Assembly: GCA_026400415.1 (NCBI GenBank)
Contig: JAPLPA010000197.1
Span: forward strand, 1 to 10,834
Reading direction: 5' to 3'
DNA: 10,834 nucleotides
From: Afipia sp.
GTDB taxonomy: Bacteria; Pseudomonadota; Alphaproteobacteria; Rhizobiales; Xanthobacteraceae
In this document: one piece after another, positions 6,438 through 10,834 of the stretch
Position numbering within the stretch: the first letter of the stretch is position 1
How the letters are laid out: each line of letters starts with the position of its first letter
Translations under genes and position numbers: made by a program
The notes under the pieces: generated by a model
Told to the model about the DNA's origin: nothing
Database searches by the model: none
Seen by the model: only the letters and a program-made list of their open reading frames with translations

Positions 6438-7116
6438 CGAGCTTCCAGTTCGGATCGCGCGAGGAAATATCACGTGCGAATGTCCAGATATCGGTGACGT
6501 CGGCAAGCTTGTCGGGGCTTCCGTCGACAACGGTACCGTCCTTGTCGCGTGTGGCGGTGATCATCTGCGACACGAAGCGAATGGTGATCTGCGCGGTCTT
6601 GTCGCGGACCTCGGCATTCACGATCGTGGCCTTCTCGATTGACGCGAAGCGTGTCTCGACCTTCTCGCCGCGCTGCTCACGCTGTTTGATCGCCGCGTCA
6701 AAGCCATCGTAAACTTCCGACGACAACAGATCCTTAAGCGCGCGGCGTTCGCCGTTGGCGAATGCCAGCACGATCATCTCGTAGGCGCTCTTGGCTCCGC
6801 TCAGGAAATGCTGGGCGTCAAACGCAGGATCGTTGACCGCAATCTGATCCAGACCCAGCGCGAGTGCCGATCCTGAATCCGCAATTCCCTTCCAGCGATC
6901 CGGTGGAGTGGCGGGTTCAGCCGATGGCGCCAATGGAGTTTGGTCCGCAACGGTGCCCGGCATCGGCACGACGTTATCGGGGCCGCCGCGCAGAACATCG
7001 CGCGCTGCCTGATTTAAGGGAGGACGTTCGTCGCCTGTCCGCTGGCCCAGCACACTGCGCAGGCGCAGAAAGATAAAGACGGCCAAAGCCAGAAAAATGA
7101 TGGTGTAAATGTCCAC
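6415..7116 (-). CDS. Tim44-like/TimA family membrane-anchored protein
   Basis: A 233-residue protein with one N-terminal membrane helix (about 4-18, MDIYTIIFLALAVFIFLR), the basic GQRTGDE motif (24-30), a Pro/Ala-rich linker (about 45-75), and a C-terminal Tim44-like domain (about 85-231). The domain ends with the characteristic DIWTFARD (209-216) and NWKLVGT (223-229). Bacterial Tim44-domain proteins, such as TimA of Caulobacter, are inner-membrane proteins related to the mitochondrial import motor subunit; their bacterial role is not settled. The start is GTG at 7114-7116. An ATG 7 nt upstream is out of frame. It is the first gene of the unit with mltA and the Smr gene, and its end overlaps mltA by about 23 bp or more. 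Confidence 0.9.
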   Translation of the reverse strand: MDIYTIIFLALAVFIFLRLRSVLGQRTGDERPPLNQAARDVLRGGPDNVVPMPGTVADQTPLAPSAEPATPPDRWKGIADSGSALALGLDQIAVNDPAFDAQHFLSGAKSAYEMIVLAFANGERRALKDLLSSEVYDGFDAAIKQREQRGEKVETRFASIEKATIVNAEVRDKTAQITIRFVSQMITATRDKDGTVVDGSPDKLADVTDIWTFARDISSRDPNWKLVGTESGH

Positions 7117-7560
7117 GATGCATTCACTTTCTGATCGGTGCCAAAATCCAGTCTATCAACGCGATCACCCGATGAGGCGTCCGATTTCAAGATTCGTTCT
7201 TATTATGTAGGCATGAAAGACGATCCAGCCAACATCACCAAACGCCGCGCTCGCGGAATTGGGTGCAAAGGTGAGCCAACACCACTCTTGTTACGGCCGA
7301 TTTGGCTCAATTCTAGCCGATACCGACCACCCGGCCAACCTTTCAGCCCAAGTCCAGGTTGAAGCGGGATTAACGCTGGCCCGAGACCAGGCCCATTTGC
7401 GGCCTATCGTCCTTGTCGAATGCGGCAAGCCTATGATAGCCACTCGCCTCGATTGAGCTTGAGTGTGCGGTGTCTGCAGCAATATCAGCATCTTGAACGC
7501 AGATTTTGCGGGATTTTCGCTCTCGTCCAATCCTGATTTAAACGCTCTCGGAGAGACAAC
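7117..7560. other. 444-bp divergent intergenic region without a confident gene
   Basis: This gap separates the divergent timA-like gene and secB, so it must hold both promoters. Two short plus-strand frames exist: ATG 7213 to 7362 (49 codons, beginning MKDDPANITKRRARG) and TTG 7259 to 7456 (65 codons). Neither has a good ribosome-binding site, a recognisable domain or clear codon bias (third-position G+C in the second is roughly 58 percent by hand count). A small inverted pair GGCT/AGCC lies near 7307-7321. I saw no tRNA, known riboswitch or tmRNA tag. No confident -35/-10 pair was found for secB. Confidence 0.6.
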
Positions 7561-8037
7561 ATGACCAACGGCAATGGCGCGCCTCTCGAGAACGCCGCTC
7601 CACCCCAGCTCAACGTGCTGGCGCAGTACATCAAGGATCTCTCATTCGAGAACCCCAATTCTCCGGCGTCGCTCGGTCCGCAGGAAAAGCAGCCGTCGAT
7701 CAATATCCAGATCAACGTGACGGCGAACAATGTCGGCGAGAACGACTATGAAGTCGCACTTGCGATCGAAGGCAAAGGCGAAAACGGCGGCACGCTGCTG
7801 TTCGCATTCGAGCTGATCTATGCGGGCGTGTTCCGGGTGCAGAACGTGGCGCAGGAAAATCTGCACCCGCTCATCATGATCGAATGCCCGCGTCTTCTAT
7901 TTCCGTTTGCGCGTGAGATCATCGCAACGTCGGTGCGCAATGGCGGCTTCCCGCCTCTGATGCTCGACCCGGTGGATTTCGTCGGACTTTATCGCCAAAA
8001 CATGGCGCGCCAGGCCGAGCAGACAAAGCCAAGCTGA
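7561..8037 (+). CDS. secB: Protein-export chaperone SecB
   Basis: SecB is the cytosolic tetrameric chaperone that holds preproteins unfolded and hands them to SecA. The 158-residue protein has the family core: NVLAQYIKDLSFENP (18-32), INIQINVTA (47-55), AFELIYAGVF (82-91), and the strongly conserved CPRLLFPFAREII (109-121) followed by GGFPPLMLDPVDF (128-140). The N-terminal 17 residues and the C-terminal tail after about 146 are variable and polar, as is usual. The ATG has GGAGAG about 5 nt upstream. It is a single gene on this strand, divergent from the Tim44-like gene and convergent with dnaQ, whose stop is 19 bp away. Confidence 0.98.
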   Translation: MTNGNGAPLENAAPPQLNVLAQYIKDLSFENPNSPASLGPQEKQPSINIQINVTANNVGENDYEVALAIEGKGENGGTLLFAFELIYAGVFRVQNVAQENLHPLIMIECPRLLFPFAREIIATSVRNGGFPPLMLDPVDFVGLYRQNMARQAEQTKPS

Positions 8038-8059
8038 TCGCAATCAGACGGCGCGATCA
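8035..8059. terminator. Weak inverted repeat spanning the convergent secB and dnaQ stop codons
   Basis: TGATCGC (8035-8041) and GCGATCA (8053-8059) form a 7-bp stem with an 11-nt loop. The outer TGA of each arm is the stop codon of secB and of dnaQ respectively, so the hairpin is symmetric about the convergent junction. There is no U tract, so intrinsic termination is only a possibility. Confidence 0.3.
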
Positions 8060-8755
8060 CTCATTTCCGATTTTGAATTCGTTCCACAACGCCGCCTCGC
8101 CGAGCGTTGCGACAAACGCACTGTGCGTTGCCGCGTCGGCGGCGCTCAGCCGCGGCGCAAGTGGCGTCTCACGCTGCCGTCGGGGCTGATCCGATTGGCC
8201 GCCTGAAAACGACTGGCGTGTCTCCGCAAGAATCATCTGCGACTGTCGCGCGCCGATCAGGTCGATATACACCTCAGCAAGCAATTCGGCGTCGAGTAGC
8301 GCGCCGTGCTTGGTGCGGCGTGAATTGTCGATGGCGTAGCGTGAACACAGATCGTCCAGCCGGTTCGAGACCCCGGGATGCTTGCGGCGCGCCAGAGTTA
8401 ATGTGTCGACGAGGCGATCGCGCGAAATAGCCGGACGCGAGACTTTGCCCAGTTCGGCGTTGATAAAGCCGATATCGAATGACGCATTGTGAATGACCAG
8501 CGGATCGTCGCGGATGAAGGCCAGAAATTCTTCTGCGACCGAGGCAAACAGCGGCTTGTCGGACAGAAATTCCGCCGAGAGTCCATGAACCGCAAACGCT
8601 TCCTGCGGCATATCGCGTTCAGGATTGAGGTAAACGTGAAACGTTTGTCCGGTCGACATTCGGTTGACCATTTCGATGCAGCCGATTTCGACCAGACGAT
8701 CGCCGCGCAGCGGATCGAGGCCGGTGGTTTCGGTATCGAGAACGATTTCACGCAT
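8057..8755 (-). CDS. dnaQ: DNA polymerase III epsilon subunit (3'-5' proofreading exonuclease) DnaQ
   Basis: DnaQ is the proofreading 3'-5' exonuclease of the replicative polymerase. The 232-residue protein has all three DEDDh exonuclease motifs: Exo I LDTETTG (6-12) with Asp7 and Glu9, Exo II VIHNASFD (87-94) with Asp94, and Exo III HGALLDAELLAEVY (150-163) with His150 and Asp155. The catalytic domain ends near residue 175. A polar tail of about 55 residues follows, the region that in E. coli binds the polymerase alpha subunit. The ATG directly precedes the conserved first strand (MREIVLDTETTG). It is the last gene of the minus-strand run, 24 bp after coaE. Confidence 0.97.
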   Translation of the reverse strand: MREIVLDTETTGLDPLRGDRLVEIGCIEMVNRMSTGQTFHVYLNPERDMPQEAFAVHGLSAEFLSDKPLFASVAEEFLAFIRDDPLVIHNASFDIGFINAELGKVSRPAISRDRLVDTLTLARRKHPGVSNRLDDLCSRYAIDNSRRTKHGALLDAELLAEVYIDLIGARQSQMILAETRQSFSGGQSDQPRRQRETPLAPRLSAADAATHSAFVATLGEAALWNEFKIGNE

Positions 8756-8779
8756 GCGGTGTTTTCGGAACTGTGCGAA

Positions 8780-9379
8780 TCAGGTTCGGCGTTTTGGCAT
8801 CTTAACAACTTCGGCGAGGATGTCCTTGATGCGCTCACGCACCGGATCGTGGCCATCCCCGGTATCCACCAAAAAGTCCGCGCGCTTGCGTTTTTCGGAG
8901 TCAGGCATCTGCCGCGCCAGGATGGCATCCAGCTTGTCAGGCGTCATGTTGGCGCGCTCGAGAATCCGCGCGCGCTGAACGTCCGGCGACGTCGTCACCA
9001 CCACCACGGCATCGACGCGATTTTCGCCGCCGGTCTCGAACAGCAACGGAATATCCAAAACCGCGACCGGCGCACCGGAGGCTTCGGCGTCGGCCAGGAA
9101 TTTCTGCTGATGACTACGTAGCATCGGATGGACGATCTTCTCCAATCGCGTCATGGCTTCGGGATTGTTCACGACCATCGCGGACAATTTTTGCCGGTCC
9201 ACTTTTCCATTCACAGTGCTTCCCGGAAACGCAGCTTCCATCGCGGGCACTGCCTCGCCCTCATAAATCTGATGCACGGTGGCGTCGGCGTCGTAGACCG
9301 GCACGCCCGCCTCGACGAACAGTTTCGCCGTGGTGGACTTACCCATCCCGATCGACCCGGTGAGACCCAGCAACAGCAT
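8780..9379 (-). CDS. coaE: Dephospho-CoA kinase CoaE
   Basis: CoaE phosphorylates the 3'-hydroxyl of dephospho-CoA, the last step of coenzyme A synthesis, in the cytosol. The 199-residue length is normal. Motifs: P-loop GLTGSIGMGKST (5-16), the DAD acidic pair (30-32) that binds metal and substrate, KIVHPMLR (81-88), LDIPLLFE (108-115), and the lid/C-terminal RQMPDSEKRKRADFLVDTG (156-174). The C-terminal KMPKRRT is basic. The ATG lies 2 bp after the maf stop with no strong Shine-Dalgarno site, so translation is probably coupled to maf. Confidence 0.97.
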   Translation of the reverse strand: MLLLGLTGSIGMGKSTTAKLFVEAGVPVYDADATVHQIYEGEAVPAMEAAFPGSTVNGKVDRQKLSAMVVNNPEAMTRLEKIVHPMLRSHQQKFLADAEASGAPVAVLDIPLLFETGGENRVDAVVVVTTSPDVQRARILERANMTPDKLDAILARQMPDSEKRKRADFLVDTGDGHDPVRERIKDILAEVVKMPKRRT

Positions 9380-9381
9380 GT

Positions 9382-9990
9382 CTAAACGCTCAAAAGATTC
9401 TGGCTGCGGAAGAACTCAAGGAGCGAAAGCAGCGGAAGCCCCATGATCGTAAAGTGATCGCCCTCGATACGCTGGAACAGATTGATCCCAACGCCCTCGA
9501 TTTGATACGCCCCGACGCTGGTAATTACCACGGCGCCAGCTGCATCCAGATAAGACGCAACCTCGGCCGCAGAAAGTTTTCGCATCGTCATACGCGCGAC
9601 GCCGACTTGCGAAAATAGCAATTGTCCCTCTCGCACAACGCTTACAGCACTGTGAAGCGTATGCGTCTGTCCGCCGAGCGCGGCTAATTGATCCGCCGCC
9701 GCCTCACGGTTTGCGGGCTTGCTGAACAACCGCTCACCGAGCGCCAGCGTTTGATCGGCACCGATGACGTAACGGTCCGGATTCGCTGCCGACACATGCG
9801 TGGCCTTCTCGCCGGCAAGCAGCATCGCGATGTCGGCGGGATTTATGAGGCCTGCTTTTTGCTGGATGACGCGCTCGTCGATATTCGCGGGGATTGCCTC
9901 GACGACGAGCCCCGCGTGAGCGAGCAGAGATTTTCGTGCAGCGCTTTGCGAGGCGAGGATCGGCGGATGTTGCCCGCGCCAGATGGTCAT
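9382..9990 (-). CDS. Maf family nucleoside triphosphate pyrophosphatase, YceF-like (probable 7-methyl-GTP pyrophosphatase)
   Basis: Maf proteins hydrolyse non-canonical or specific NTPs to NMP and pyrophosphate. The 202-residue protein has the Maf core: ILASQSAARKSLL (11-23), NIDER (36-40), EKA (61-63), the catalytic-loop VIGADQ (75-80) with Asp79, and GVGINLFQRIEG (166-177) followed by MGLPLL (183-188). Gln80 after the catalytic Asp and the EGxGIxLFxRxEG block agree with E. coli YceF (m7GTP-preferring) rather than YhdE (dTTP/UTP), which has GADT. Substrate is therefore inferred as m7GTP, not proven. It lies 5 bp after ppsR and 2 bp before coaE. Confidence 0.93.
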   Translation of the reverse strand: MTIWRGQHPPILASQSAARKSLLAHAGLVVEAIPANIDERVIQQKAGLINPADIAMLLAGEKATHVSAANPDRYVIGADQTLALGERLFSKPANREAAADQLAALGGQTHTLHSAVSVVREGQLLFSQVGVARMTMRKLSAAEVASYLDAAGAVVITSVGAYQIEGVGINLFQRIEGDHFTIMGLPLLSLLEFFRSQNLLSV

Positions 9991-9995
9991 TGCAT

Positions 9996-10829
9996 TCAGG
10001 CTTTCTGACGCTGGCGATCGGCGTAAAGTTTCATCACGGCGGCGGCAGTCTCCTCAATCGACCGCCGGCTGACATCAAGCAGTTCCCAATTGTATTTCGC
10101 ACTCAGCTTGCGCGACATCGCGATTTCCTCGGCCACCGATTGCCGGTCGATGTAGGCGTCGTCGCCGCTTTTGGCACCGATCCCAAGCAGTCGATTTTGC
10201 CGCACTTGAATCAACCGTTCCGGCGTCGCCTGAAGACTGACCACCAATGGCTTTTTTAAAATCGTAAGCTCATGCGGAATCGGAATGCCAGGCACCAGCG
10301 GCACATTGGCGGTGCGCACGCCGCGATTGGCGAGATAAATCGACGTCGGCGTCTTCGATGTGCGCGACACGCCAACCAGCACGACGTCCGCCTCTTCCAG
10401 TCCTTCAACGTGCTGACCGTCGTCATGCATCATCGTATAGTTCAGCGCGTCGATGCGTTTGAAATATTCGGCATTCAGTGTGTGCTGCGCACCGACGCGC
10501 TGCGATGTCTCGGTGCCGAGATAGGCCTGAAACAGCTGCATCACCGGACCAATAATGGACAGGCTCGGAATATTGATTTCGCGGCACTTCGCTTCAAGCC
10601 GCGCCACCAAATCCTCCTCCAGCAGCGTGAACAGAACGATGCCCGGCGTCTCCTCGATTTCCGCGAGGACACGGTCGAGCTGCTTCTGGCTGCGTATCAG
10701 CGGATAGACATGCTCCACCGGAGACACGTTGGAATATTGAGCGGCGACGGCGCGCGCGACCGTGATCAGCGTTTCACCGGTTGAGTCAGAAATCATATGA
10801 AGATGAAAGTAGCTACCGCTGGTAGGCAT
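9996..10829 (-). CDS. DUF299 kinase/pyrophosphorylase: putative pyruvate, phosphate dikinase (or PEP synthase) regulatory protein
   Basis: DUF299 proteins are bifunctional: they inactivate pyruvate phosphate dikinase or PEP synthase by ADP-dependent phosphorylation of a Thr next to the catalytic His, and reactivate it by phosphorolysis. The 277-residue protein is full length and starts MPTSGSYFHLHMISDSTGE. The family P-loop-like ADP-binding motif GVSRTSKTPTS is at 153-163, HDDGQ at 135-139, and VPGIPIP near 179-185. An internal Met12 is a less likely start. Whether the target is PpdK or PpsA cannot be told here; alphaproteobacteria of this group commonly carry PpdK. It is the first visible gene of the ppsR-maf-coaE-dnaQ run; its upstream region lies beyond the right edge (5 bp left). 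Confidence 0.94.
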   Translation of the reverse strand: MPTSGSYFHLHMISDSTGETLITVARAVAAQYSNVSPVEHVYPLIRSQKQLDRVLAEIEETPGIVLFTLLEEDLVARLEAKCREINIPSLSIIGPVMQLFQAYLGTETSQRVGAQHTLNAEYFKRIDALNYTMMHDDGQHVEGLEEADVVLVGVSRTSKTPTSIYLANRGVRTANVPLVPGIPIPHELTILKKPLVVSLQATPERLIQVRQNRLLGIGAKSGDDAYIDRQSVAEEIAMSRKLSAKYNWELLDVSRRSIEETAAAVMKLYADRQRQKA

Positions 10830-10834
10830 GAGCC

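Noticed and set aside
7213..7362. Short plus-strand frame of 49 codons (also open from GTG 7138) upstream of secB
   Set aside because: Weak ribosome-binding site, no recognisable domain, Pro/Arg-rich composition typical of a chance frame in G+C-rich DNA.
7259..7456. Plus-strand frame of 65 codons starting TTG in the same gap
   Set aside because: No Shine-Dalgarno site, ordinary third-position composition and no family resemblance; kept only as a point in the gap finding.
7291..7530. Minus-strand frame of 79 codons in the timA-secB gap
   Set aside because: No domain or plausible start signal; overlaps the secB promoter region and looks like a shadow.
7117..7560. tmRNA, tRNA or riboswitch in the gap
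   Set aside because: No tag-peptide coding stretch, cloverleaf or known riboswitch core could be seen by eye.
8489..9121. Long plus-strand open frame opposite dnaQ and coaE (210 codons)
   Set aside because: It runs across two well-identified genes on the other strand and has no recognisable domain.
1..10834. Defence system, prophage, insertion sequence or CRISPR array
   Set aside because: Every sizeable region is occupied by recognisable housekeeping genes; no transposase, integrase, terminal repeats or spaced direct repeats were seen.

Overview
The window is an ordinary, densely packed chromosomal stretch from an alphaproteobacterium, most likely a member of the Bradyrhizobium/Rhodopseudomonas/Afipia/Nitrobacter group (Nitrobacteraceae). 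The evidence is the moderately high G+C content, the protein sequences (an HslV with a short N-terminal extension, a UPF0314/DUF2585 membrane protein, a DUF2628 protein, a TimA/Tim44-like protein), the gene order, and an 11-bp-arm palindrome resembling the interspersed repeats I remember from that group. The exact genus cannot be fixed by eye. No mobile element, CRISPR array, rRNA or tRNA was recognised.

Layout. (1) 1-1535, minus strand: a histidine biosynthesis operon read right to left, hisB, then a small DUF2628 membrane protein, then hisH, which runs off the left edge. The DUF2628 stop and the hisH TTG start overlap as TTGA. (2) 1536-1730: a divergent intergenic region with a possible heat-shock-type promoter in front of hslV. 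(3) 1731-4225, plus strand: hslV, a UPF0314 membrane protein and hslU. The first two overlap as ATGA, so the protease and its unfoldase are separated by an unrelated-looking membrane gene. (4) 4232-4282: a palindrome between convergent genes, probably terminator plus repeat. (5) 4285-7116, minus strand: a timA-like gene, mltA and a Smr-domain gene, overlapping head to tail and probably one envelope-related operon. (6) 7117-7560: a 444-bp divergent gap without a confident gene. (7) 7561-8037, plus strand: secB. (8) 8057-10829, minus strand: a tight run of ppsR/PDRP (DUF299), a maf-type nucleotide pyrophosphatase (YceF-like), coaE and dnaQ, with gaps of 5, 2 and 24 bp.

Functionally this is housekeeping: histidine synthesis, ATP-dependent proteolysis (HslUV), peptidoglycan turnover (MltA), export chaperoning (SecB), nucleotide-pool sanitation (Maf), CoA synthesis, proofreading (DnaQ) and control of PEP/pyruvate interconversion (DUF299). 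I did not find a convincing undescribed system. The points most worth a second look are the conserved but uncharacterised membrane protein inside the hslVU operon, the gene-free gap upstream of secB, the DUF2628 gene inside the his operon, and the apparent absence of two genes (fxsA-like, aroE) that I recall at these positions in related genomes.
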